DNA of 64,000 bases from Rachicladosporium sp. CCFEE 5018. Its lineage: Eukaryota > Ascomycota > Dothideomycetes > Cladosporiales > Cladosporiaceae. Below are positions 53,040 to 63,029 of this stretch, piece by piece; position 1 is the stretch's first letter, and every line of letters begins with the position of its first letter. The DNA lies in contig KZ111142.1 in assembly GCA_002077045.2 (NCBI GenBank), forward strand, positions 468,531-532,530, in the 5' to 3' direction. The position numbers and the translations under genes were made by a program. The notes beneath the pieces were generated by a model. It was not told where the DNA came from. It saw nothing but the letters and a program-made list of their open reading frames with translations, and did not search any database.

Positions 53040-53730
53040 TCAAGCACGACGTATCTCCCACTTGATGTCCTTGATACTCACTTCCTCGCCCGACTTCTCA
53101 TCGTACTCGAACCAGTCGCCCTCTGACAGGTCTACGCCCTCGAACTTCGTGCCTGACTCTAGCCCAACTGCTTTCCAGTCTCCCTGTAACACTGTTAGTA
53201 ACAACAACCAGGTAGTGAAGATGGAACCCTACATCTGCCTTGAACTCCACAAACTCCAGACCCCTGCAGTCGAACGTGATAATGTTCTGTGGCTTTGGAG
53301 GGCTTTGCTGCGGGTAGGACTTGGGTGCATCTATGATGCTTGCTGTGTGCTGCCTCTGTATCGTAGATCAGCGTTAGATCGTGTGAATCGTAGCGAGATG
53401 ATGGGCTCGAACCTTACAATTCTGACATTTCCACACAAAGTTCGCCTCGCCCCGGCTGCCTTGCTGCTCGTTTTGCTCCTGTGGCACCGTGAGAGATAAC
53501 TCGATGGCTCCGACAACGACGATCACATACGAAGCGGCTCACAGACACCCAGTTCGGATGCACCTCTCGACATGATGTGCACTGCACCTTGAATGTATAG
53601 AAGAAGGGATTCTCTTCAGTATCGACAGGCTGGAGGTCCGTCACACTGGTCACGCTGTCAGCGGTGCACCATGACTTCGAGGCTGAGCATCCTACCCTTC
53701 CAGCTCTGCTTTGAGCGCCAACGCTAGCAT
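53040..53730 (-). CDS. DUF866 CXXC-motif zinc-binding protein
   Basis: Five exons: 53730-53696, 53645-53531, 53478-53413, 53355-53233 and 53183-53040. The four introns are 49-57 bases with GT-AG ends, and all phases match, giving 160 residues, the normal length of this family. The protein starts MLALALKAELEGVTDLQP, has the first CxxC pair in FKVQCTSCREVHPNW, continues SRFEQNEQQGSRGEANFVW, has the second pair in KCQNCKRQHTASI, and ends with GVDLSEGDWFEYDEKSGEEV. These are the hallmarks of the eukaryotic DUF866 (C1orf123-like) proteins, which bind one zinc through two CxxC motifs. The cellular role is not established. Single-frame reading hides this gene completely. Confidence 0.93.
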
Positions 53731-54020
53731 ATTGATGCCGCTTGATGATCTTCTCGAGTAGGCGATCGAGGTGAAGTCGACTGTCTCTAGGCAAGGCATG
53801 CATGACTAAGCACGATCCGTTCACCTCACGATGAACTCGGGGCGTTCACTTGAACCCGTACATGTATTCCATTTGACCTCCAGCCAACTCATGATGTACC
53901 GTGATCACTGCAACTCCAGCGGCGCAAAGAGGAAATCGACGCGCCATAGACGCGCGACGGGACGACATACACCAGAACCCTGAACCGCATCAACCTCTTG
54001 CTACTCTCGCCCAAACTACA

Positions 54021-55226
54021 ATGCCTCGCAAACTACCCTGGCTCACCGAGCTTAGGCCAAAGCCTACCAGACCCCCCTCCAAGCCCTCCACCTCCCGCCG
54101 CCCTCCACCTCGCGCCTCCTCTCCTGCATTGTCAGACGACCTAGTCGACTCCGACCTCAACCCCCTCTCCCCCTCCACCCCACCTCCCCCAGCCAAACTC
54201 CCAACCTTCTCCTCACCCCCATCTCCAGCCAACCCCACACCCCCTCCAGCATTCAGCCCAATGCGCCCTTCCGACCAAGTCTTCCGAATGGTCGAAGATG
54301 AGTTCCTCAGTACAGCTAAACTGTACACTCGGCACTTGCACCGGGAAGCTTATGTGGAGGCGAAGCAACGGGCGAAGGCAAGGGGAGGAGCTATGCTTAG
54401 GGAGCTGGGAAGGGGGACGGATCGGAGGACGGAGAGGGGGACTAGGGGAGGGTTAGAGGACGAGGCGAGGGAGAGGCGGAAGAGGGACAAGAGCGAGGAG
54501 GCGGGAGAGGAAATGGAGGAATGGCTGGATCCGCAGTTGGCTGGACTGATGAAGGGGAGGGAGGAGGCGAGGGTTGTGTGTCGGCCGGGGAGTGGAGTTG
54601 GGAGAAAAGTAGTGGGGGTGAAAGGCGATACTAGGGCTTCGAGGGGGTTGGGCAGGAGTCCCGGGAAGGTCAAGAAGCGGGATGTGGAAGCGATGTGGAA
54701 CGGTGAGGATGAGTTTGGGGCGTCGAGAAAGCGGAAGCAAATCGAGGTGGTTGAGGAAGATGACAGCGACGGTCTGGACGCCACTCGATCTCGCCCAGGT
54801 CCACCAAAGCCCACGGTAAAGTCCGCAATAAGCGAGCCGTTGACCGCGAACGCTCACTCAAAGGCGACAACGGACATCTTCAAGCCCTATGCGAGACCCA
54901 AGGACTCTTTTGCCGCGCCGAGCGGTACTGCAAAGGTGCCTCGCAATAATCTCCCAACACCACCAACCGACCAGCCCTCATCACCCACCACGAAGGCCCT
55001 TAACACGAAGCCACTTGACCCGTTCAGTGACGACACGCACGACCTCCTCACTAATAGTGCGGAGCGAGATAGTGTAGCTGAGTTCTTAGCGAGGAAGAAA
55101 GCAGCGAGAGAGAAGAAGGTGCTTGGGCACGGGGGAGGGGGACTTGGGTCGGCGAAGAAGGTCAAGCGGGAGGAAGGTGGGAAGGGGGGGGAGGAGTATG
55201 ATGATGTGCCTACGTTCATGATCTGA
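54021..55226 (+). CDS. Unrecognised basic, probably nuclear protein
   Basis: The frame is open from 53901, but the ATG at 54021, starting MPRKLPWLTELRPK, gives the conserved-looking N-terminus; 401 residues. A Pro/Ser-rich first 80 residues leads to a helical block (FRMVEDEFLSTAKLYTRHLH, then EAYVEAKQRAKAR), then charged Arg/Glu-rich sequence, a SRKRKQIEVVEEDDSD segment that fits a nuclear signal plus acidic patch, and a Lys-rich end with PTFMI at the C-terminus. Proteins with this layout occur in many filamentous ascomycetes as hypothetical proteins; I do not know a function. It is divergent from the DUF866 gene, with 290 bases between the starts. Confidence 0.7.
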   Translation: MPRKLPWLTELRPKPTRPPSKPSTSRRPPPRASSPALSDDLVDSDLNPLSPSTPPPPAKLPTFSSPPSPANPTPPPAFSPMRPSDQVFRMVEDEFLSTAKLYTRHLHREAYVEAKQRAKARGGAMLRELGRGTDRRTERGTRGGLEDEARERRKRDKSEEAGEEMEEWLDPQLAGLMKGREEARVVCRPGSGVGRKVVGVKGDTRASRGLGRSPGKVKKRDVEAMWNGEDEFGASRKRKQIEVVEEDDSDGLDATRSRPGPPKPTVKSAISEPLTANAHSKATTDIFKPYARPKDSFAAPSGTAKVPRNNLPTPPTDQPSSPTTKALNTKPLDPFSDDTHDLLTNSAERDSVAEFLARKKAAREKKVLGHGGGGLGSAKKVKREEGGKGGEEYDDVPTFMI

Positions 55227-55371
55227 CGACCGACGAAAGACACGGGTGTGACTGGGCCTGGATAAAGACGGAGTTTTGGTGGGAAATGATACCCCTATCG
55301 CACTGTTCGCGCGCTTTTGTGTGCACGCACTCCAGTCAACCTGCCCTTCCTCTCTTCTCGGATCACATCTC

Positions 55372-57934
55372 TTACCCCAACAATTCAACATCCAACCCAA
55401 TACTCCTCATAAACAAATTCACATCCCCCAGCACCCGTTCCCCCTCCTCGCCGCCCTTCTCCCTCCCCAACCCGACACTCTCCATAACCCGCTCCTTCAC
55501 GCCCAGCACTAGTCTTTGTTGCTGCTCCGGGCTAGCGCCAACACCCATAGCGGCCAAAAATCGCCAGACGTGCACGTCACTCTTACCCTCACCAGAAAGG
55601 ACGAGAGGGTAGGGGAACAGATAAGGGAGTAAGGGCTCCAGTGTGTCGAAGAGGGAGTTATAGAGGCTGGCCCATTGTTGGCTATCCGAGGAGGTTGGTG
55701 GCGTGGAGGCCTTGACAAGCTCGGCGCGGGAGATGAGCATAGTCAGTACTTCCAACCCCACCTTCGTTCGCGCGACGACGGGCATGTTGACGCGCTCTAG
55801 GATCAGGCCGAGCAATCCGATGATGATACCGAGTGGTGCTTCGTTCACGTAGCTGAAGAGCGGGGGCATGACGCAGGAGGTGAAGAGCTCGATTTCGGCT
55901 TTCACTGCGGGTTGCAGGGGTGCTGCATCGGCGGAAGGGTAGGCTAGGGCTACCACGGAGAGGACGTCGAGGTGGATCGACAGGAGGGTTAGGAGGGTTA
56001 GGCGCTGTTGGTCGTCTAGGTGGCGGAAGGTCCGCGGGAGGGCTTTTTTGCCTTTGGCGTGGGAGAGAAGGCGGATGAAGGGGTGGGAGGCTGTGGGACT
56101 GATTTTCTCGTTAGCTGTGTGTGCGTGGGGCAGGGATTTAGGGGTATGCTCACGGCGTTGATATCGGCTCCATCACTTTCAACGCTGCCCAGAGTTGCTG
56201 ATTCAGTTCGACCATCGCACTCCGCCAGCGCATGTGTCCTTCTATGACCTCAGGCGGGCTCTCTTCGTTCGGTGGAGGAGGCAGTCTCCGCTCGTGGTCT
56301 TCCATGCGCATCAGGGTACTATAGAGGTTCTCAATGTCGCGAAGAGCGGTTTTGCGATCTGCGACTGTGACGGGCTTGGCTGTCGTCTTCGATCGAGCTT
56401 CGCTATCCATGCGCTTGAGATTGAGTAAGGGGCGCGGTGTCTTCGAATTCGAGAACGCGATCTTGCCGAGCGAGCCTTCCATGACCAGTGCCTTGTTCTT
56501 GGGGCGGGCTTTGGCAGCCTCGACGGCACGCGCGACTTGCTGCTCCATCCGCTGGACGTGATTATCGCCACCGCGTGGATGGTGCCGAGATCGACCGTAC
56601 CCGTATCTGCCGCCGCCAGTCTGGAACAGGTACGTCTGAGCGAACTGATTGAGCGGCTGTCCTGGGCCTGACCGCGGAGGGCCTCGAATTTGAGCATAGA
56701 CTTGATAGTAGAAGTCCTCTGCCAGCTGCTCCTCACTGCCAATGTCATTGTCGATGCCTCCGGTTGCAGTCAACAGCTGCTGAAGCTGAATGCGCGTGAT
56801 GAAGTTCTTGTCTTGAGGAGTCATCAAGCCGTTGTTCTTCGACAGCAGGAAGATCTTATGATTGCGCTTAGCGCGACGAGCTTCTTCAGCCATGAAGGCT
56901 TCACGATCAGCGGGTGACAAGTCCATCATCTGCTGGGCTTGCGTGATCGGAGGCCCGTTGTATGATGGGCCACGCTGGTGTGACATCGGGCCTTGCTGGT
57001 GATGCGGCGGAGGTGGACCTTGTCGTTGCTGCTGCTGGAATTGCATAGGCTGAGGCGGACCTTGGAAGTTGCTTGACAATGGCCGAGGAGGCTGGCCCTG
57101 CACTCCCTGGGGTTGCGGCTGAGGCATGCTTGGGGTATGCTGGCGCTGCAAGATCTGCGGTGCCCGCGTGCCGTAGTCAGGTATCGGCTGTGGAGTCTGC
57201 TCCTGCTGCTGAGGTGGCGGCGGCTGCGGTCTTTGCAAGATCTGCGGGCCTCGCTGCTGCTGCTGAGGCTGATGGGGCTGCACCGGCGGAGCAGCAGATC
57301 CCACTCCCAGCATCGCTCGCAATCCCTGACTCTGCGCCTCCATATCTTGAGCGGGTCTCGGCGCCGGCGGCTTCGCCTGCTCCCTCATCATCGCCTCCAC
57401 TTCCTCGAGACTCATCATCTTCCTCGTACTAGCCGCTTCCTGCATCGGCTGCTGCTGTGCCTGAGCATTGCCCTTCTTCACTACCGAGCTCCCCCAGATA
57501 TTCGCATCCGCCTCCAGCTTTGGCAAGTAGTCAGGCTGCTTGTAAGCCTCATAGCCCGTCTTCTTTGGCTTTTGCTGAGCAACAGCCTGCGCCTGTGCCT
57601 GTTGAAAGGGAGCCCGAGCATGATGCAGCATCTGCTCTTCCAGCAGCGTATCTCTGACCTTTGCAGTGTTGCCAGCAAAGTCAAAGTCCCTACCCAAGGC
57701 TTGCCTTGTCACAGGCTGGTCATCCCCGAACGTGTCATCGTTGAAGCCGTCGTGCGTCTCGTTAAGCTGAGCACCAAGGCCATCGTACGTCTGCTCAAAG
57801 TCGAGCACGTCGTCGTCCCCGCCATTCTCACCCGCATCGAGCTTGCCGAATGGGTCATGTTGCTCGAACATGCCGCGAGAAGCCTTTGGTGGTTGGTCCC
57901 GCGGCAAGCTCGTGTCGAAACCAAAGAAAGACAT
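55372..57934 (-). CDS. PAT1: PAT1 mRNA decapping activator
   Basis: Exon 1 is 57934-56154 and exon 2 is 56098-55372; intron 56153-56099 (55 bases, GTGAGC to ATCAG, phase 2) gives 835 residues. The N-terminus (MSFFGFDTSLP, then DVLDFEQTYDGLGAQLNET) is the conserved short motif region that contacts the Dhh1 helicase. A Gln/Pro-rich middle follows. The conserved block with SPADREAFMAEEARRAKRN, FITRIQLQQLL and EDFYYQVYAQIRG leads into the C-terminal alpha-alpha superhelix (HVQRMEQQVARAVEAAK, LGKIAFSNSKTPRPLL, and in exon 2 SHPFIRLLSHAKGKKALPRT). Pat1 bridges decapped-to-be mRNA, the Lsm1-7 ring and decapping factors in P-bodies. Ends are complete. Confidence 0.94.
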
Positions 57935-58341
57935 GGTGGTGCGAGTGAAAGTGGGTGTGCGATGTAGCTATGCTTCAATCATGCAGCAGCTTAGTGACGG
58001 TAGTGATGGTGAGTCGTAGTGTATTTGAATTTCCTGTCATGGACATGTATCAGGCTCACGCTGGAGATATATGGTGATATTCAATGTATGGAGTGACGAG
58101 GTCATATCTGCTCACCGTCACAGGCACAAGTCGTGGCTCAATTCCAAGCGCCCGCCGCCAGCTCCCGAGAGCTTGTTTCGCAAGGCAAGGAGAGATGCTC
58201 ACGGAACACGAGCATACCTTTCTCTATCTCCTCCGCGGACTGCCATTGATTTCCAGTAAATCATCCGTGTGATGTACTACCTCAGGCGACGTCAACGAAG
58301 CCGCTCAGCACTGCGGGATATGCGATCTGTATGGTGATGCC
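57935..58341. other. Divergent intergenic region
   Basis: About 400 bases between PAT1 and the DUF6914-like gene, which are transcribed in opposite directions. No feature beyond probable promoters. Confidence 0.55.
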
Positions 58342-58824
58342 ATGATGCTCGTCCCCATCATTCGTCATGTCCAACAAGCCTCGCATATGCATCGCGCTTT
58401 TCCACCGCAATGCAATTACGATTCAAAGGGCGCTGAAGAGCGTCTGGGTTGGGCTATGTACCACTGGGCTATCCTGATCCGCCCAAAAGCCCTCCAAGAG
58501 ATCGATCACTGTACACTAATCGATGCAACTGATGGTATGAACTTCGACCCGATCACTCACACTGCCTCGAACCCAGCTCACGACTGGTGGTATCGTGTGC
58601 GTAATGCCACAGATCCGCTCTCAACGGCCAACTTCCTCGGTGGTCTCGACATCGGAAAGCTGCCGAACAGTATCTGCATACAGCAAGTCGTCGAACTGCT
58701 CTCTCGGGTACCTCTACCCTTGAGGGACCGACACCCGGATCAACACTGCGCGACATGGGTGTACGCTGCATTCGAAGCACTCCAGCAGATCCGCTATGTC
58801 TCTGCAACTGACGTGCAGATGTAA
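58342..58824 (+). CDS. DUF6914-like hypothetical protein
   Basis: ATG at 58342 opens 160 residues. The core begins LGWAMYHWAILIRPKALQEID, the HWALLxGPK-type start of a fungal family I recall as DUF6914, continues with a WWYRVRNATDPLSTANFLGG segment, and ends with QHCATWVYAAFEALQQI, close to the NCxxWVxxAL end of that family, where Cys, His and Asp-like residues suggest a papain-like or NlpC-like fold. That last point is inference. An upstream exon cannot be excluded because the first 35 residues look less ordered. It is tail-to-tail with the APH-type kinase gene (99 bases). Confidence 0.65.
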   Translation: MMLVPIIRHVQQASHMHRAFPPQCNYDSKGAEERLGWAMYHWAILIRPKALQEIDHCTLIDATDGMNFDPITHTASNPAHDWWYRVRNATDPLSTANFLGGLDIGKLPNSICIQQVVELLSRVPLPLRDRHPDQHCATWVYAAFEALQQIRYVSATDVQM

Positions 58825-58923
58825 ATGGACGCATCCATGGCTGTAGCGCACGGAATCATGGCCAATGGACCCTCCGAGAAGATCAAAGATCGCTTCCAGC
58901 TACTGCTCTGAGTAGCATTACGC

Positions 58924-59762
58924 TCATGGAGCCTTCCATCCCTTCTTGTCCAGCGGACGATCGATAGCCTCCCACAGCTCACGCTCGGCAGTAAGCTCTT
59001 CGTCGTACCGCGAGCGCGAGATGCGCTCCCTCAGCATCTCGTAGAAAGGCGGACAGCGCCACTCGTTGTAGTGCGCCTTCGTGTACTCCCAGTACTCCGG
59101 CCACCAGCCCGAACACTCCCAGTCGATGATCGCCGCCACTTTGCTGTCGCGGATGAGAATGTTCTGGGCGCCCAGATCGCCGTGGGTGAAGCGGATATCG
59201 TAGATACGAGCGTGGACGTTGAAGACGGCGTCGCCGTAGGCTTCCGTCACGGCGTCTGGGTTAGTTGTGTTGCCTGTGAGACATCGGTGGAAGGCATGAA
59301 CGTCAACGAAGGGGCCGAAGAGGTTCATGGTTGATACACGCACGTCTCGACAAGGACCGCCGTTCGTAGCCGAGACTTTGTTGCCCTGCATTGAGGGCGG
59401 CTTGAGAGCACGCAGAGTCTTGATGTAGCGAGCGATCTGCTCCACAGCCTGCCCCTTCTGTAGCTTATCGAGCTCATACCACACAGCTGCCAGTGTTACA
59501 CAGTCTGGTAGAAACTCCATCTCGATCGCCAGATGCCCACGCCAAATGTACGTTTCATAAATTTGCGGAACAGGCAAGTCCGTATGCTGCAATACATAAC
59601 AATGGCCTTCAAGCTCAGGCTGCTTGCACGGCCATTTGATGAAGCGTGTCTCACTCACACGGAAGCCTTAACGAGTGTTGCCGGCTCCGAAGAAGCCATA
59701 CTTCCAGCGCCCGTACTTGATGCGGAGGGAGAGGGCAAGTCCACCATCTGCTGGAGCTGCAT
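58924..59762 (-). CDS. APH-family phosphotransferase / kinase-like protein
   Basis: Exon 1 is 59762-59717 and exon 2 is 59666-58924. Intron 59716-59667 (50 bases, GTACGG to TTAAG, phase 1) gives 262 residues starting MQLQQMVDLPSPSASSFRVS. Without the intron an in-frame TAA would precede SETRFIKWPCKQPELEGH. The lipid/aminoglycoside-kinase fold is clear: LQHTDLPVPQIYETY, LAIEMEFLPD, the catalytic loop FTHGDLGAQNILI (His-Gly-Asp about 177-179, metal Asn about 184) and AAIIDWECSGWWPEYWEY with the metal-binding Asp. An N-lobe shorter than usual is typical for this fungal subgroup. The phosphate acceptor is unknown; many fungal copies exist and few have assigned functions. Confidence 0.85.
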
Positions 59763-60192
59763 CCTGCATGCTGCGTTTCAGGCATTACCATCTTCATGCC
59801 GTGATGGTCGAGGCTGTGGTCGGAGATCTCGGTACAGATCAAAGTTAGCTTCATGTAGACAGCCCGCTGCCGGAAGCTTATCTGCTAGCCGAAAGGAAAG
59901 GACCCCCTGGCGCGCGGGATGGGGCTGACGACGACGTGCGCGAGCTGCAAGGCCCAGAATTATGCAGTGGCCATTGTGCAGCAAACCCCTTGATCTCATT
60001 CCATGTAGTCACAGTCACTCCCTTGCATCACACCACAATCACGTCGCGCATTAACAAACCACCCACATGCGAACACCATCCCAACCCTTCGGCGAGAAGG
60101 AGTACGCGTTGCGTGAGGACGAGGACTGATCATCACTGGCACGCGACATTGAGCGAGACGAGACGGCCTACGCGCGCTCAGGCAGCGGCATC
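59763..60192. other. Divergent intergenic region
   Basis: About 430 bases between the APH-type gene and the mannosyltransferase. Frames here have no family features. It likely holds both promoters. Confidence 0.55.
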
Positions 60193-61524
60193 ATGTCCGG
60201 CAGCACGCGATATCTGCGGTACATTGTGTTCGCGTTCGTGGCGTTGGTGGTGATATTCTTCATCTCGTCGTCCTCATCACAGGTGCCGGGCCATGAGGCG
60301 GCGAAGGGGATGCTAGCCAAGGGGCAGGGCTGGACGGGGAGTGCACATGCGGGGACGGGGGAGAAGGTGGGGAGTAGTTTGGAGAAGGAGACGGATGCGC
60401 TGCCGCTGGGGAGCGCACATCAGACGGTGGATTCGAAGGCGGCTGCTGTACCGGCGCGTACCCAGGCGCCGTCGAAGCAGGACACTTCGCCTAACCCATA
60501 CGTCTCGTCACCTGCGACTTCACATCTCACTTCGAGTACCAATGCTGGCCCTCGGATGAACGCTACCTTCGTGACCCTCGCCCGCAACTCCGACGTCTGG
60601 GAAATCTCCCGCAGCATCCGCCAAGTCGAAGACCGCTTCAACCACGCTTTCAACTACGACTGGGTCTTCCTGAACGACGCCGAATTTGATGATACATTTA
60701 AAAAGGTGACTTCAGCGTTGACCTCCGGCAAGACCTTCTACGGTAAAATCGGCTCCGAACACTGGGGCTTCCCCTCCTGGATTGACCAAGACCGCGCCAA
60801 GAAAGTCCGCGACGAGATGCGCGAGAAGAAGATCATCTACGGCGACAGCGTCTCCTACCGCCACATGTGCCGCTACGAATCCGGCTTCTTCTTCCACCAC
60901 CCCCTCATGCTGAACTACGAGTGGTACTGGCGCGTCGAGCCGAGCATAGAACTCTACTGCGACATCCCCTACGACCCCTTCAAATTCATGGCCGACAACA
61001 AGAAGAAGTACTCCTTCGTCTTGTCTCTTTACGAGTACGTCGAGACAATCCCCACGCTCTGGGACAGCGTCACGAAATTCATGGCCAAGCACCCAGAGCA
61101 CGTCGCCAAAGACAACAGCATGGCATTCCTCTCCAACGACGGCGGCAAGACGTACAACCACTGCCACTTCTGGTCGAACTTCGAGATCGGCTCTCTCCTC
61201 TGGCTCCGCGGAGAAGGCTACACGGATTACTTTAACAGCCTCGACCGCGACGGTGGCTTCTTCTACGAGCGTTGGGGCGACGCTCCAGTACACTCCATCG
61301 CTGCGGCGCTCATGCTGCCGAAAGATGAGATTCACTGGTTCGAGGATATTGCGTACTATCATGTGCCTTTTACGCATTGTCCTACCGGGGAGCAGAAGCG
61401 GATTGACGGAAAGTGCCATTGTAATCCGAAAGATAACTTTGATTGGAATGGGTATAGTTGCACGGAGAAGTATCTCCAAGTCAATGGACGGAGTAAGCCG
61501 GAGGGGTGGGAGAAGGAACAGTGA
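60193..61524 (+). CDS. GT15 alpha-1,2-mannosyltransferase (KRE2/MNT1/KTR family)
   Basis: An intron-free frame of 443 residues from ATG at 60193. A short cytosolic start (MSGSTRYLR) precedes one membrane anchor (YIVFAFVALVVIFFIS), so this is a type II Golgi protein. A Ser/Thr/Gly-rich stem covers about 30-120. The catalytic domain shows NATFVTLARNSDVWEI, FNHAFNYDWVFLNDAEF, GKIGSEHWGFPSWID, YRHMCRYESGFFF, YEWYWRVEPSIELYCDI and FWSNFEIGSLLWLRG with the conserved Glu of this family, then FYERWGDAPVHSIAA and a Cys-rich end. The KRE2/KTR enzymes use GDP-mannose to extend O-linked and N-linked mannan chains. Which member this is cannot be decided from sequence alone. Confidence 0.95.
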   Translation: MSGSTRYLRYIVFAFVALVVIFFISSSSSQVPGHEAAKGMLAKGQGWTGSAHAGTGEKVGSSLEKETDALPLGSAHQTVDSKAAAVPARTQAPSKQDTSPNPYVSSPATSHLTSSTNAGPRMNATFVTLARNSDVWEISRSIRQVEDRFNHAFNYDWVFLNDAEFDDTFKKVTSALTSGKTFYGKIGSEHWGFPSWIDQDRAKKVRDEMREKKIIYGDSVSYRHMCRYESGFFFHHPLMLNYEWYWRVEPSIELYCDIPYDPFKFMADNKKKYSFVLSLYEYVETIPTLWDSVTKFMAKHPEHVAKDNSMAFLSNDGGKTYNHCHFWSNFEIGSLLWLRGEGYTDYFNSLDRDGGFFYERWGDAPVHSIAAALMLPKDEIHWFEDIAYYHVPFTHCPTGEQKRIDGKCHCNPKDNFDWNGYSCTEKYLQVNGRSKPEGWEKEQ

Positions 61525-62080
61525 CTTAACGGACGCAGGATCATACCATATGAGACCAGGACGGTTGTTCTTTGGGCGATCGTGCTTGTGGCGATTATGA
61601 GCTGGGTTGGTGGAAGAACAGCAATCGGACTGATGTTTTGGCTGCTTCGGAAGTCGAAAAGGACGTGGGAGAAGGGCATGAGTAGACCTGCAAGGTACGG
61701 CGTTATGAAGGGCTGAGACATGTGTATTCTAGGAAGACCTGGGGTCGTCGAGGCATTGCGGGCCACCATTGTGAGTTCAATGGAAGTAAAGTAGGTAGGC
61801 AGGCGTGTACACGGTGTTCACCATCAGTCGCCTTCGCGCGTCATTCATCTTCATTCGGTCGCCAATCGTGACGAGGCTCCGTGTTTGCACGTGCTACTGC
61901 GGTCGACTCACTGCGGTACTCTCTCGTCACCTCTTCCTATTCTACCGATTTCATGAAGAACTGAACGTCTTACACCACCACACCAGGACGGCATTGCGGG
62001 ACGCTGTGCGTGCAACTGACTGCGCACATCAGAGACCTGTACTTTTTGCGGGGCGCCAAATGCGTGCTTGCAGTATCGAT
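61525..62080. other. Intergenic region
   Basis: About 555 bases downstream of the mannosyltransferase. Frames are short; one is open into the degenerate gene that follows but shows no similarity before its ATG at 62081. Nothing else supported. Confidence 0.5.
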
Positions 62081-62556
62081 ATGGCGCCTGACACCGGGAC
62101 GTTTGAGGAGGCTGCTTCGGAGAGCGGCCACATCAACTTGATTTCGCGCGTGCGAAACCTGCCAGCTGAGTTGTACAACATTCACCCGTGTACGACTTCT
62201 CCGCAGCATGGCGGGACCTTAAGGGAGGTGTACCCTACCAGGATCGTTACTGGGCATTCAAGCGCCACCACAGCGAGACTGTTCGCGCCAGTGCACGCCG
62301 TCGCAGGGAGAGGGAGCTCGTCAAGATACTGTTTGCGTTTGATGGGACGCTTGGCGAGCGGCTGCTCCGCATGGAGGATCGCAAGCTTGGTCCTGCACTC
62401 TGCACAAAGGTGGAGTTTACAGTCGGTACGAATGAGCCGATGTACGAGATTTGGTGGCGCGTTGAGCACTGCACTCTTGGGGGAACGCTGAATTTCCTGG
62501 CCACCGAGCTTAAGCGAATGGCGGAGGAAGAGTCCAGCATCTCATTAATTCAGTAG
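62081..62556 (+). pseudogene. Degenerate F-box-like gene, frameshifted
   Basis: ATG at 62081 opens MAPDTGTFEEAASESGHINL, then ISRVRNLPAELYNI with an F-box-like LPAEL helix. The frame soon stops being protein-like, while the adjacent frame from about 62188 continues VYDFSAAWRDLKGGVPYQDR, RERELVKILFAFDGTLGERL and ALCTKVEFTVGTNEPMYEIWW, ending at 62556. A one-base loss in the CCC of CACCCGTG would explain the switch; no intron of normal length does. The C-terminal CTKV block and the following helix resemble the end of the frameshifted member B at 45632-46299, so this may belong to the same family. A sequence error is the alternative. Confidence 0.45.
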
Positions 62557-62593
62557 GGAAGCGCGAGATTAGACTCAAGCCCGGATTCAAAGC

Positions 62594-63001
62594 GTGCTGG
62601 ACGATCAGCTGCCGCCTCTGGACTGTTCGAGATTTTGGGCAAGCCTCCATGCCCCGTACAAGACCAACGAGTACCACGACTTGTGTGACGCTCTTGACAC
62701 TGCCTGCGATGAGATCGATCTGTTCGAGCATCGCAACGACGAGGTACTCCACATTCGTGCTGTCATGGACACGCATAGATATCAGTGGGCGCGAGATTCC
62801 GCCTGTCCAAAGCTGTGTACGAAGGTAAAAATCTTGAATGGCGAGGACGGCGAAGTCGTCGATGTTTGGGTCACTGCGGGGTTCTTGGCGTCTCCTGACG
62901 TGCACTCCATCCTGACGGCTCTGGGGAAAAAGTTCAAGAAGAAGGGGAATCGCGGGCAGCGAGCCAGGTCTGCGATGGCAGCAGGTGGGCTTGAGGTCTG
63001 A
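62594..63001 (+). pseudogene. Headless family fragment
   Basis: The frame is open from about 62573 to the stop at 63001 but has no ATG near its start. It encodes about 135 residues: LPPLDCSRFWASLHAPYK, then ALDTACDEIDLFEHRNDEV, PKLCTKVKILNGEDGEVVD and VHSILTALGKKFKKKG. The CTKV block, the Gly-Asp turn and the final basic helix parallel the end of the fragment just upstream, so the two may be tandem relics. An upstream exon joining it to that fragment was tested by hand, and no phase-compatible intron was found. It lies tail-to-tail with the macro-domain gene, 28 bases apart. Confidence 0.4.
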
Positions 63002-63029
63002 GAGGACGGGTCGATATCGCTTTTCAATT

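Noticed and set aside
60712..61479. Minus-strand frame of 255 codons
   Set aside because: Antisense to the mannosyltransferase; the sense strand is strongly conserved.
62545..62600. Intron joining the two degenerate fragments into one gene
   Set aside because: The GTAGGG donor and GATCAG acceptor do not give a matching phase.
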